A stretch of DNA of 64,000 nt from contig NZ_JAHFVL010000002.1 in NCBI RefSeq assembly GCF_018599185.1, positions 62,001 to 126,000 on the forward strand, read 5' to 3'. This document shows positions 28,201-35,488 of the stretch, piece by piece. The notes under the pieces were generated by a model that saw nothing but the letters and a program-made list of their open reading frames with translations, did no database searches and was not told the origin of the DNA. Source of the DNA: Rhodanobacter sp. LX-99 (lineage in GTDB: Bacteria; Pseudomonadota; Gammaproteobacteria; Xanthomonadales; Rhodanobacteraceae). Each line of letters begins with the position of its first letter. Within the stretch, counting starts at the first letter, position 1. The position numbers were made by a program, and so were the translations under genes.

Positions 28201-31200
28201 ACGCTGGCGCCGACGATCACCGCCATCGGCACCGGTAGCGGGAATCTCACGCTGTCCTCGGGTGCGACCTTGACGACCCAGGGCAACCTCAGCGGCAACA
28301 ACGTCTCGCTGACCGGCGCGAGCGGGCTGACGTTGAACAACGACATCACCGCCACGGGCACCTTGACCCTGGCGAGCAGCACGGGCGGCATTTCGCAGGC
28401 AGCCGGCAACATTCTTGCCGGCAGCACCAGCAGCATTGCTGGCGGCACCGGTGCGGTAAGCCTGACTTCGGCCGGCAACGACTTCACCGGCACGGTGACG
28501 GCCAGCGGCGGTGGCATCACGCTGGCCGACGCGAATGCCTTGACGGCGGTGTTGACGACGGGCGGCAACGCCATCCTCACGGCGGGCGGCAATCTCGCGG
28601 TCAGCGGATCGAGCAACAACCTGACCACGAATGCCGCGGCGACCAGTTTTGGCGCGACGACGGTGGGCGGCAACCTGTCGACGACGGCCGCGGGCGCCAT
28701 CGGTCAGACCGGCGCTCTCAGCGTGACAGGGACCAGCAGTTTTGCCGCAGGCGCCAACGCGATCACGCTGGCCAATGCGGGCAACAACTTCACCGGTGCG
28801 GTGGGCCTGAGCAACAGCGGCGCGAACAACGTGTCGATCCGGGACGCCAACGGGCTGCTCCTGGGCAACGTCACTGTCGGGACGGGGACGCTGGGCGTGC
28901 AGGCGGTGGGCATCACGCAGGCGGCGGGCACGGCCATCGTGCAGTCGGCAGCGGCCGGTGCGGCGAGCTTCAACGGCGGTGGTGGCGTCCTCACGCTGGC
29001 GAACACCGGCAACGACTTCACCGGCGCGGTGAATTTGACCGGCGGCGCCACGCAGATCACCGACGCGAACGCGCTGACCCTGGGCACGCTGGCTACGGGC
29101 GCCCTGACGGCAACCAGCACAGGGGCGTTGAACCTGGGCGGCGGCACGGTCGCCGGCAACCTGGCGGCGACCAGCAACAACGGCGCGATCAGCCAGACCG
29201 GTGCGCTGGCCGTGACCGGCAGTAGCACGATCAACGCAGGCAGCGGCGCGATCACGCTGACCGATGCGGGCAACGATTTCACCGGTGCGGTGAGCCTGAC
29301 CGGTGGTACCACGCAGATCACCGATGCGAACGCGTTGACCCTGGGCACACTGGGCACGGGTGCGCTGACGGCCATCAGCCATGGCGCGTTGAACCTGGGC
29401 AGCGGCGCGGTCGGCGGCAACCTGGCGGCGACCAGCAATAACGGTGCGATCAGCCAGGCCGGTGCGCTGGCCGTGACCGGCAGCAGCACCATCAATGCGG
29501 GCAGCAGTACGATCGCGCTGACAAACACCGGCAACGACTTTGCCGGTGCGGTGAGCCTGACCGGTGGCGCCACGCAGATCACCGACGCGAACGCGCTGAC
29601 CTTGGGCACGCTGGCTACGGGTGCGCTGACGGCGGTGAGTCATGGCGCGCTGAACCTCGGCAGCGGCACGGTTGGCGGCAACCTGGCGGCGACCAGCAAC
29701 AACGGCGCGATCAGCCAGACGGGTGCGCTGGCCGTGACCGGCAGCAGCACGATCAACGCAGGCAGCGGTGCGATCACGTTGACGAACACCGGCAACAACT
29801 TCGCCGGTGCGGTGAACCTGGCCGGTGGCACCACGCAGATCACCGATGCGAACGCACTGACCCTGGGCACATTGGGCACCGGCGCGCTGACGGCGGTCAG
29901 CCACGGCGCACTGAACCTGGGCAGCGGCACGGTCACCGGCAACCTGGCTACCACCAGCAACAATGGTGCGATTGGCCAGACCGGCGCCTTGCACGTGACC
30001 GGCAGCAGCACGATCAACGCGGGCAGCGCGGCGATGGCGTTGACCAACGCCGGTAACGACTTCGGCGGCGCGGTGACGGCCACCGGTACCGGCGTGCAGA
30101 TCACCGACGCCAACAATCTTGCCATTGCCGGGTTGGCCAGTGGCGCCAATGGCGCGGTGAGCCTGATTGCCGGCGGAGTGCTGACTCTGCCGGCCGGCGC
30201 CATCGATACCGGCGCTGCGAATCTGACCCTGGTCTCCAACGGCGGCTCGTTGACCACGCCGGGTGCATTGAGCGGCGCCAATGTGTCGCTGACCGGGCAC
30301 GGCGGCGTGACGTTGAACAGCAATGTGACTGCCGCAGGGACGCTGAACCTGGTGAGCGGCGCAGCCATCAGTCAGGGCGCAGGCATCATCACGGCCGGCA
30401 CGTTGACGGGTAGTTCGGTGGGCAACACGACGCTCAACCGGGCCAACAAGATCGGTACGCTGGGCAACTTCAGTGCGGCAAACTTCAGCCTGGTCAATGC
30501 GCAGGCATTGACGGTAAACGGCCCGCTGACGACGACCGGCAATGCAGGGGACATCGACCTGGAGACGACCGGCGGCGCGTTGGCCGTGAATGCGGACCTT
30601 GCCGGCGATACCGTTGCACTGACTTCAGCCGGCAACCTGGCGTTGTCGAAGAACCTCCAGGGCTCCACAGTGGCGCTGGTTTCCGGCGGCAGCATCAGCC
30701 AGGGCGGCGGCGTCATCACGGCGGGTACGCTGAGCGGCAGTGCCGTGGGCAGCACGACGCTGAACCGGGCGAACAAGGTGGCGGCGCTGGGCGCGTTCAG
30801 CAGCACGGGCTTCAGCTTCACCAACGGCCAGGCGTTGGCGGTGAACGGCCCGCTCAACGGCGGCGCCAGCGTGACGCTGACGACGACCGCGGGCAACCTG
30901 GCCATCAATGGCACGGTCAACGGCACCACGACGACGCTGAAGTCGGCTGGCGCCATCAGTGAAGGCGCAACGGGCAGCATTGCCGCCGGTACGCTGACCG
31001 GTCAGTCGAGCGGTGCGACCGCGCTGAACGGAGCCAACCACATTGATGCCTTGGGCAGCTTCAATGCCGCGAACTTCGCGCTGACCAACGCGCAGGCGTT
31101 GACGGTAAGCGGTCCGGTCAACGGCGGCGCCAGCACCGCGCTGACGACGACCGCGGGCAACCTGGCCGTCAATGGCACGGTCAGCGGCACCACGACGACG

Positions 31201-32688
31201 CTGAAGTCGGCCGGCGCGATCAGTGAGGGCGCGGGTGGCAACATTGTCGCCGGCACCCTGGCTGGCCAGTCGAGCGGCGCGACAGTGCTCAACGGAGCGA
31301 ACCATATCGGCGCGCTGGGCAATTTCAACGCGGCGAACTTCGCGCTGACCAACGCCCAGGCGTTGACGGTAAGCGGCCCGGTCGATGGCGGCGCCAGCAC
31401 CGCGCTGACGACGACCGCGGGCGATCTGGCGATCAACGGCGCGGTCGTCGGCACGACGACCACGCTGCATTCCGCTGCCGCCATCACGGAAGGCGCCGGC
31501 GGCAGCATCACGGCGAATCTGCTGACCGGTCATTCGATCGGCAACGCCACGCTGGATGGCAACAACCACATCGACACCCTGGGCAGCTTCACGTCCGACT
31601 TCAGCCTGACCAATGCCCAGACGCTGACGGTCGTGGGTCCGCTCGATGGCGGTCCCAGCGTGACGCTGACCACGACTGCGGGTGACCTGATCATCAATGG
31701 TGCGGTCAGCGGCACCACGACGACGTTGAAGTCGGCCGGTACGATCAGTCAGGGCGCAGCCGGCAGCATTACCGCCAGCACCCTGACTGGCCAGTCGGGT
31801 GGTGCGACCGCGCTGAACGGACCCAACCACATCGGTACGCTGGGCAGCTTCACGGCGGCAGGCTTCGCCCTGACCAATGCGCAGGCGTTGACGGTGGGCG
31901 GTCCGGTTGCCGGCGGCTCGAGCACCACGCTTGCGACGACTGCCGGCAACCTGACGATCAATGGTGCGGTGAGTGGCGCGCAGACCACGCTGAACTCGGC
32001 CGGTGCGATCAGCGAAGGCTCCGGCGGCGTGATCACCGCGGCCACGTTGAGCGGAAGTGCTGCGGGCGGAACCATGCTGGGCAGCGCCACCGGCCGCATC
32101 AGCAACATGGTCGACACCCTCGGCAACTTCTCGTCGCCGGCCGGCTTCAGCATGACCAACAACAAGACGCTGACGCTGGCGTCGGTGGCCGGCAGCGCGT
32201 TCACGGTGAATGCCGGCACCTCGGCGTTCTACTTGTCCGTGACCAACGGCGACCTGTTCCAGCTCGGCACCACGCCGGTGTACAACGGCATGGGCGTGTG
32301 GGGCTCGACGGGCCGCATGGGTACGGGTGCGGCGCCGATCTACGTGATCGGCACCGGCCTGCAGACGGTCGCCAACATCGGCATGCCGCCGGCCTATTTC
32401 TACGCCGTCGACAGCGGCGGCAACCTGCTGCCGCTGGGTGGCGGCCTGGCCGTCAACGTGCCTACCGCATCGGGCGCGGGTAGCGCGCAGAACGGCAACC
32501 ACGGCGACTCGTACGTCGACCCGAGCGTGATCACGGCGAACTACCGCTCCTATGGCATCGTGCCGTCCGGCGTGCGCTTGCCGGCCGACCAGCAGAGCGG
32601 TTGCGATCCCGACCAGCCCGATCAGCTCGACTGCGAGGGCGGCGACACCGTGGGTATGGTGCGCATGATGATGAACGTGCGCCGATGA
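22300..32688 (+). CDS. Giant two-partner secretion exoprotein TpsA (filamentous haemagglutinin type)
   Basis: The 3462-residue secreted protein has a long signal peptide cleaved after about residue 56 (GDALA). The TPS domain follows (residues about 57-330: NSTIINQASQKLALNWQTFN, LNRILDQNPSQIFGRISSNG, THGIIFGATAQMNVGGLL), which its TpsB partner recognises. The rest is a right-handed beta-helix fibre of Gly/Asn/Thr/Ala-rich repeats: short repeats to about residue 1360, a 474-residue tandem duplication, 87-residue repeats and 88-residue repeats. The C-terminus (RSYGIVPSGVRLPADQQ) carries Cys3435 and Cys3445, 17 residues from the end. It is probably a surface adhesin or aggregation factor; no toxin domain, VENN motif or immunity gene is visible, so contact-dependent inhibition is unlikely. 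ATG at 22309 is an equally good start. The stop overlaps the next start. Confidence 0.93.
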   Translation: MTTMSKSTHQRESRTDMCARSIPASGKALPLRRTWPISLCVGLAVGSIVFSGDALAGGPTGGVVVGGTGSITQSGNSTIINQASQKLALNWQTFNVGANESVLFNQPGRSAVALNRILDQNPSQIFGRISSNGQIFLINTHGIIFGATAQMNVGGLLASTLDLTPNDFLAGHYNLNATGAGAGIVNHGLIQAASGGSVALVGGSVLNDGLIFANYGKINLDGADHAVLDFDGNGLINIQITGELKQRLDQREAAVTNKGTLRAEDGTVVLQASATKDLFTSLVNNTGVIDASGISTDGGVVRLVGNGGNVESSGSISVSGVHGGSAQLLSDANVGVTGRIDASGEQGGGTIRVGGGYQGGEGLTTANVTYLGPDAVLDADATGYGNGGSVVLWGNQGNNFLGAITARGGALGGNGGLVETSSHYGLNAQGSVDASSPRGRAGTWLIDPYNITIQTGAGTLSSPFSASADSTIKAGDLNTALNGTNVTVFTGSSGTSNGDITVNAAIKPSVGDNVLYLKAAGGIYVNADISAADASHKLDLYLWSNYGGTAAGTSYVSNASCAALVSCVVTVGNTANAAIATNGGLVDVETGIGGGAFTLGVGSKTGSINTGTGALTVHATGISEAVGSNTITAGAATLDAGAGAIALGNAGNNFSGAVGLSNSGANAVVLNNGTNALNLAASTLGSGALTISATGISQSGAITQAASAAGATFNAGAGAISLGDSGNDFTGPVSLNNSGANAVTLNNGTHALDLATSTLGSGTLTVSAAGISQSSGTITQAASAGAATFNAGTNAITLANAGNAFTGAVNLAGSNVSLVNNAATTLGTTTATGTLDVGSNGALSQSGALTVTGAATFTQNSTTAGATRDINLGSQNNSFQGAVTFATGVGAGINNLSLKNTFATPGTLALPANVAGILTLNYTNAALTVPLAGVVAGGLDLTAGSGITINGNVSTSGAQAYHSAVTLGADAILASSASGNIGFDSTIDGAHALTVNTGGATSFGGAVGGTTALTSLTTDAGGSTMLGGSVTTSGAQTYNDALTLGGDATLTSSGAGAINLGSTVDGAHALAVNTSGATTFGGLVGGTTVLTSLTTDAGGGTTLNGNVSTTGAQTYGDAMTLGANATLTGTTVSLAAVTGTGNNLTVTGNAVLAGVMSGVNTLQVSGTTNLNTASVSTSGGQTYSGAVTLGVGTTLASSGSGAIGFGSTVNGAHALTVNTSGTTSFGGAVGGTTALTSLATDAGGGTTLNGNVSTTGAQTYNDAIALGANATLATASGAVSFGSTVDNATATKRALTVNAGIGAVTFTGALGNGANGALTSLVSNSGTFNANALNIGSGGLAVTTTAGGIAQGGAFTVAGASSFNAGSGAITLTNIGNDFTGAVSLSNSGANNVAVSDANALVLGTSTIGSGALALTATGISQTGAIVQAAGGGAVTLDAGAGDLTLTNAGNDFTGPVTASGQAVGITDATALDMIGFTSAPNKDVSLIAGGQLTLAPTITAIGTGSGNLTLSSGATLTTQGNLSGNNVSLTGASGLTLNNDITATGTLTLASSTGGISQAAGNILAGSTSNLSGGTGAVSLTSAGNDFTGTVTASGGGITLADANALTAALATGGNVVLTAGGNLAVSGSSNNLTTNAAATSFGATTVGGNLSTTAAGAIGQTGALSVTGTSSFAAGANAITLANAGNNFTGAVGLSNSGANNVSIRDANGLLLGNVTVGTGTLGVQAVGITQAAGTAIVQSAAAGAANFNGGGGVLTLANTGNDFTGAVNLTGGATQITDANALVLGTLSTGNLTATSTGALNLGSGTVAGNLAATSNNGAISQAGALAVTGSSTINAGSGAITLTDAGNDFTGAVSLSNSGANNVAVSDANALVLGTSTIGSGALALTATGISQTGAIVQAAGGGAVTLDAGAGDLALTNAGNDFTGPVTASGQAVGITDATALDMVGFTSAPNKDVSLIAGGQLTLAPTITAIGTGSGNLTLSSGATLTTQGNLSGNNVSLTGASGLTLNNDITATGTLTLASSTGGISQAAGNILAGSTSSIAGGTGAVSLTSAGNDFTGTVTASGGGITLADANALTAVLTTGGNAILTAGGNLAVSGSSNNLTTNAAATSFGATTVGGNLSTTAAGAIGQTGALSVTGTSSFAAGANAITLANAGNNFTGAVGLSNSGANNVSIRDANGLLLGNVTVGTGTLGVQAVGITQAAGTAIVQSAAAGAASFNGGGGVLTLANTGNDFTGAVNLTGGATQITDANALTLGTLATGALTATSTGALNLGGGTVAGNLAATSNNGAISQTGALAVTGSSTINAGSGAITLTDAGNDFTGAVSLTGGTTQITDANALTLGTLGTGALTAISHGALNLGSGAVGGNLAATSNNGAISQAGALAVTGSSTINAGSSTIALTNTGNDFAGAVSLTGGATQITDANALTLGTLATGALTAVSHGALNLGSGTVGGNLAATSNNGAISQTGALAVTGSSTINAGSGAITLTNTGNNFAGAVNLAGGTTQITDANALTLGTLGTGALTAVSHGALNLGSGTVTGNLATTSNNGAIGQTGALHVTGSSTINAGSAAMALTNAGNDFGGAVTATGTGVQITDANNLAIAGLASGANGAVSLIAGGVLTLPAGAIDTGAANLTLVSNGGSLTTPGALSGANVSLTGHGGVTLNSNVTAAGTLNLVSGAAISQGAGIITAGTLTGSSVGNTTLNRANKIGTLGNFSAANFSLVNAQALTVNGPLTTTGNAGDIDLETTGGALAVNADLAGDTVALTSAGNLALSKNLQGSTVALVSGGSISQGGGVITAGTLSGSAVGSTTLNRANKVAALGAFSSTGFSFTNGQALAVNGPLNGGASVTLTTTAGNLAINGTVNGTTTTLKSAGAISEGATGSIAAGTLTGQSSGATALNGANHIDALGSFNAANFALTNAQALTVSGPVNGGASTALTTTAGNLAVNGTVSGTTTTLKSAGAISEGAGGNIVAGTLAGQSSGATVLNGANHIGALGNFNAANFALTNAQALTVSGPVDGGASTALTTTAGDLAINGAVVGTTTTLHSAAAITEGAGGSITANLLTGHSIGNATLDGNNHIDTLGSFTSDFSLTNAQTLTVVGPLDGGPSVTLTTTAGDLIINGAVSGTTTTLKSAGTISQGAAGSITASTLTGQSGGATALNGPNHIGTLGSFTAAGFALTNAQALTVGGPVAGGSSTTLATTAGNLTINGAVSGAQTTLNSAGAISEGSGGVITAATLSGSAAGGTMLGSATGRISNMVDTLGNFSSPAGFSMTNNKTLTLASVAGSAFTVNAGTSAFYLSVTNGDLFQLGTTPVYNGMGVWGSTGRMGTGAAPIYVIGTGLQTVANIGMPPAYFYAVDSGGNLLPLGGGLAVNVPTASGAGSAQNGNHGDSYVDPSVITANYRSYGIVPSGVRLPADQQSGCDPDQPDQLDCEGGDTVGMVRMMMNVRR
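26390..29294 (+). repeat. 1422-bp near-identical tandem duplication inside tpsA
   Basis: Matched landmarks recur exactly 1422 bases apart. For example, the stretch beginning at 26461 recurs at 27883 and that at 27301 recurs at 28723. Copy A runs about 26390-27811 and copy B about 27812-29233, with similarity continuing to about 29294. The unit is 474 codons, so the reading frame is kept. Differences are few and mostly single bases, which indicates recent duplication or ongoing gene conversion. Confidence 0.9.
29050..30100 (+). repeat. 261-bp tandem repeats inside tpsA
   Basis: The landmark ACGCAGATCACCGA occurs at 29050, 29311, 29572 and 29833, a strict period of 261 bases (87 residues). A fifth, more diverged unit follows (GVQITDANNLAI near 30090). 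Each unit encodes TQITDANALTLGTL..., a GALNLGSG block and an AVTGSSTINAGS block. The same module also occurs once inside each 1422-bp copy (first landmark at 27628). Confidence 0.9.
30390..32060 (+). repeat. 264-bp tandem repeats inside tpsA
   Basis: A third repeat family encodes blocks such as LTTTAGNLAINGTV, TLKSAGAISEGA and HIDALGSFNAANFALTNAQA. Landmarks at 30880, 31144, 31408, 31669 and 31933 are 264, 264, 261 and 264 bases apart (88 or 87 residues). Two more diverged units precede them from about 30390. Similarity drops toward both ends, as expected for an older array than the 1422-bp duplication. Confidence 0.88.
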
Positions 32689-33797
32689 GCATGCGCAGAC
32701 TCGGTGCAGGCATCCTGTTCGGGCTGCTCGCGCCAGGCCTTGCCGGCTCGGCGGCAGCGCAGATCGCCCCGCGGCTGAGCGGGACCACCGTCGTCGCCGA
32801 ACTCGAGGCGGCCCAACACGAGTTGGCTGCCCGTGCAGTCGGCTTGCCGGCTTCCAGTCTTGGCGCCACCAGTGAACGTCTTGCCGGCATGGCCGATACG
32901 CTGCGCAAGACGCTGGGCGGCGATGCCGGCAAGCCGCTCGACATCCTCGACGCCGACGCCAAGGCGAGCGCCTACCGCGCCCATGCGGTGGTGCAACGGG
33001 TCAAGGCCTTCCTCGACGCGAGCAAGGGTTGCCTGGATGCCGATGCGAATGCGATGGCCGATGCGCTGGGCAGCACGGTCGCGCAGGTTGCTGCCGTATC
33101 CGGCTCGGCCAAGCTGCCGCCGGTCATCGATGGCGTCGAAACGGCGGATCACCGGCCGTTGTTCGTGCTGCGCAACGGCGGCAAGGAGATGACCTTCGCC
33201 CTGGTCGGCGCGAACCTGCTCGATGCGCAGTGCGAGGATCCCATGGTCACCGCGACGGACGCGCAGGGCCGGCGACAGGAAGTGCAGCCCAGCGTGACCG
33301 GCGTATCGCCGAATCGCATCGAACTGAAACTGGCCGGTGACGCCCGGCTCCAGTCGGGCAGCTACGTGCTGCATGTGGTGCCGAAACACAAGGCGTTCCT
33401 GGTCGGCTGCAAGGCGCAGCCGGAGGCCGTCGCCGCGGTGCAGGTCGCGCCTTCGGCCAAGGTATCGGTGAGCTACGCGTTGACCGCCACATGCCGCGCG
33501 GGCAAGGGCGCCGATCGGGTCATGCCGCCGGTTACGGGGACGATGCCGGATTTCACCGGCAGCGGCACGGTCTCGCAGCAGGTCGACACGGCGGGCTGCA
33601 CGGACCCGGTCAGTTACGCGATCAGTGCGAAGGCGACGTTCGGCGACGGCCACGCCGTCTCGGTCGGGCCGATCAGCCAGATCGCCTCGGCCGGCATCAC
33701 CGCCGGGCTGCCGGGTGGCCTTACCCTGAGCTGGGACCCCTCGGTGCGCCAGTTGTTCGTGCGCCCCGGCGCGGCCAGCTGCAAGGGCGTGTACTGA
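32685..33797 (+). CDS. Secreted protein of unknown function, third gene of the two-partner secretion operon
   Basis: The 370-residue protein has a signal peptide (LGAGILFGLLAPGLAGSAAAQ) and no later membrane segment, so it should be periplasmic or exported. The N-terminal third is helical (AAQHELAARAVG, YRAHAVVQRVKAFLDASKGC). The rest looks like small beta domains (FALVGANLLDAQCEDP, SGSYVLHVVPKHKAFLVGCK) with six or seven cysteines. I do not recognise the family. The ATG overlaps the tpsA stop (ATGA), so it is translationally coupled to the exoprotein. A role in folding, anchoring or presenting TpsA is the simplest inference. It is not a glycosyltransferase like HMW1C. Confidence 0.8.
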   Translation: MSMRRLGAGILFGLLAPGLAGSAAAQIAPRLSGTTVVAELEAAQHELAARAVGLPASSLGATSERLAGMADTLRKTLGGDAGKPLDILDADAKASAYRAHAVVQRVKAFLDASKGCLDADANAMADALGSTVAQVAAVSGSAKLPPVIDGVETADHRPLFVLRNGGKEMTFALVGANLLDAQCEDPMVTATDAQGRRQEVQPSVTGVSPNRIELKLAGDARLQSGSYVLHVVPKHKAFLVGCKAQPEAVAAVQVAPSAKVSVSYALTATCRAGKGADRVMPPVTGTMPDFTGSGTVSQQVDTAGCTDPVSYAISAKATFGDGHAVSVGPISQIASAGITAGLPGGLTLSWDPSVRQLFVRPGAASCKGVY

Positions 33798-33803
33798 GAG
33801 TCA

Positions 33804-33822
33804 CCCGGGTCATCGGCCCGGG
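33804..33822. terminator. Hairpin between convergent genes
   Basis: CCCGGG, a 7-base loop and CCCGGG form a short GC-rich stem in the 39-base gap between the third TPS gene (plus) and tssA (minus). The position fits a bidirectional terminator. There is no T-tract, so it may only be a weak or Rho-assisted signal. Confidence 0.35.
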
Positions 33823-33836
33823 GATGGCGCAGGGGC

Positions 33837-34871
33837 TTATTCGTCGGGTGTCCCGGAAACCACGCGCAGTTCTGAAATGCCGCCGGGTGCGAGGTCCTTC
33901 AGCAGGTCCATGAAATCCATGCCGACCAATCGTTGCGCGCGCCGCAGCAGCAGCGGTACCGGGCTCGATGGTTCGTTGCGGGTGTAGTAGTCGCACAGCT
34001 CGTCGATGCGGCGCATCACGTCCTGCGGGCCGGCAATCGCACCGTTGGAGGCACGCACACCGCCGCCTCCGCCGCTACCTTCTTCACCGGCCTCGCCGTC
34101 TTCGGCGGAGCCTTCCGCCGGCAGGCGGCGCGCGAGCTGCGGTTCCAGGAACTTCTTCAGTTCGTAGATTTCGCCGAGCAGGTTCTTGAAATCCGGCCCG
34201 GCCGTGCCGACTCGGTCGTTGAAAATGCCGTCGATCGCCTTGGCGTTTTCCAGCGACTGGCTGATGGCGGCGGTCACGGCCACCAGTTCGTCCTCGGCGC
34301 AATCCATGCAACAGGCTTCGATTTCGGTCATGCTCGCCTGCGGCTCGCCTTCCGTGGCGGTGACTTTCAGCGTGCCATTGGCGATGCGCAGGTCGCGCAA
34401 ATCGAATCGGCCCAGGCGCGGCGATTGCACGAAAGGCGTCGTGCGGAAATACCCCAATACTCCCTGCAGGTCGCCAAGCGGAACCACCGAGTTGACGCGC
34501 ATGGTCGGGTCGTTGTCGTCTTCGGCATCCAGTTGCGGATGCACGTTGTCCCAGAAGTGTTCAAGCAGGCCGCGAATCAGGCTGAGGCCCGCGTTCCACC
34601 CGGGCATGCCGGACGTGCGCGTCCAGGCCGTGGTGAGGTGGACGGCGGCACGCAGGTCCTTGGAGCGGCCCAGCACGGCCCGGGCCAGTTCGGCGACCTT
34701 GTCCCAGTCGGGTTCCTCGGCCGCCTTGACGCTGTCGCCAATGGCGCGTTCGGCTTTCGGCGCGGCGGCGCGTTCGAGTGCGAGAAACTCGGCGTCGTAT
34801 TCCAGATCGTCGCCTGCCGGAGATTCATCTCCGATCGGTGCCAACAAAGACTCAAGATTATATTGCGCCAT
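33837..34871 (-). CDS. tssA: T6SS baseplate/cap protein TssA (ImpA family)
   Basis: The 344-residue TssA helps build the baseplate and polymerise the tail. The ImpA N-terminal domain is clear (LLAPIGDESPAGDDLEYDAE, VHLTTAWTRTSGMPGWNAGL, LEHFWDNVHPQLDAEDDNDP). A Gly-rich linker follows (EEGSGGGGGVR), then the short C-terminal domain (DYYTRNEPSSPVPLLLRRAQ). The ATG at 34871 gives the family N-terminus; an upstream in-frame extension lacks similarity. The gene is on the minus strand, convergent with the TPS operon, and at least 13 kb from the other tss genes. No tssB or tssC lies upstream, so it is a single-gene unit here. Confidence 0.92.
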   Translation of the reverse strand: MAQYNLESLLAPIGDESPAGDDLEYDAEFLALERAAAPKAERAIGDSVKAAEEPDWDKVAELARAVLGRSKDLRAAVHLTTAWTRTSGMPGWNAGLSLIRGLLEHFWDNVHPQLDAEDDNDPTMRVNSVVPLGDLQGVLGYFRTTPFVQSPRLGRFDLRDLRIANGTLKVTATEGEPQASMTEIEACCMDCAEDELVAVTAAISQSLENAKAIDGIFNDRVGTAGPDFKNLLGEIYELKKFLEPQLARRLPAEGSAEDGEAGEEGSGGGGGVRASNGAIAGPQDVMRRIDELCDYYTRNEPSSPVPLLLRRAQRLVGMDFMDLLKDLAPGGISELRVVSGTPDE

Positions 34872-34904
34872 GGTCTTGCACCGCCTTCCAGGTGGGATTC
34901 TTCC

Positions 34905-34933
34905 ATTATCACAAATTATTCGCGCAAAACCAG
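34905..34933 (-). promoter_or_regulatory. Candidate tssA promoter
   Basis: Reading the minus strand, CTGGTT (34933-34928), a 17-base AT-rich spacer and an extended -10 TGTGATAAT ending at 34905 lie about 35 bases upstream of the tssA ATG. The region is the most AT-rich part of the 219-base gap to the next gene. The -35 is weak but the -10 is extended, a common compensation. Confidence 0.45.
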
Positions 34934-35090
34934 TCGCCGGATCCATTTTTAATCGGCATGGTACGACCGCCACGGCACCGGCCGTGGATATGCTCGTGCG
35001 ATGAAATGCGCCGAATTTCGGCAGGCCGAGATAATCGGCTGCGGCGAAGCCCGGTCGTGGCCGCGTTCGGTGGGCGGCGCGTCCCGGTGA

Positions 35091-35438
35091 TTATCCGGTT
35101 CGGCGCTGGCGCGACCGCTTCCAGCGGACCCAGCGCCGCTCTACCCAGAGCAGCGCCCGCCGCATCGGGCGGCGCAGGAAGGGCAGGTCCTGCGCCAGCA
35201 GCAACAGGCCCAGCGGCAGCATCCACATGCCCAGCAGGGGCAGGATGCTGAAAATCCCTCCCGCGATGAGGAGGAGTCCCACGGGAATGCGCACCCAGCG
35301 CGACGAAGGTTCCCGCAGCCATCGGATGCTTCGGCTGACCCGTTTCGGCAGTTCCCGCTCGAAGCGGTCGAGCTGGCGGTTCAGCCTGTCCTCGTCTTTG
35401 TCGATCATGCCTTTCCAGTCAAGCGCACCCGTGAACAT
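35091..35438 (-). CDS. Small membrane protein, function unknown
   Basis: The 115-residue protein has a charged N-terminal half (KDEDRLNRQLDRFERELPKR), two closely spaced membrane segments (IPVGLLLIAGGIFSIL and MLPLGLLLLAQDL) and a very basic, Trp-rich C-terminus (LLWVERRWVRWKRSRQRR). I chose the ATG at 35438 because AGGA lies 6 bases upstream; a further ATG at 35456 is possible. No function can be assigned. It is 51 bases downstream of the next minus-strand gene and may be co-transcribed with it. Confidence 0.7.
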   Translation of the reverse strand: MFTGALDWKGMIDKDEDRLNRQLDRFERELPKRVSRSIRWLREPSSRWVRIPVGLLLIAGGIFSILPLLGMWMLPLGLLLLAQDLPFLRRPMRRALLWVERRWVRWKRSRQRRTG

Positions 35439-35488
35439 GCGCCATCCTATCGGCAAACCGGGCCAGGCGCGCCCGCGGGCAGGCGGTC

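Noticed and set aside
26971..30300. 1109-codon minus-strand open frame opposite tpsA repeats
   Set aside because: Repetition of one open segment by the tandem repeats and GC bias explain its length; there is no start context.
22300..32688. Contact-dependent inhibition (CdiA) toxin with immunity gene
   Set aside because: No VENN motif, no variable C-terminal toxin domain and no small immunity gene; the following gene is a 370-residue secreted protein.
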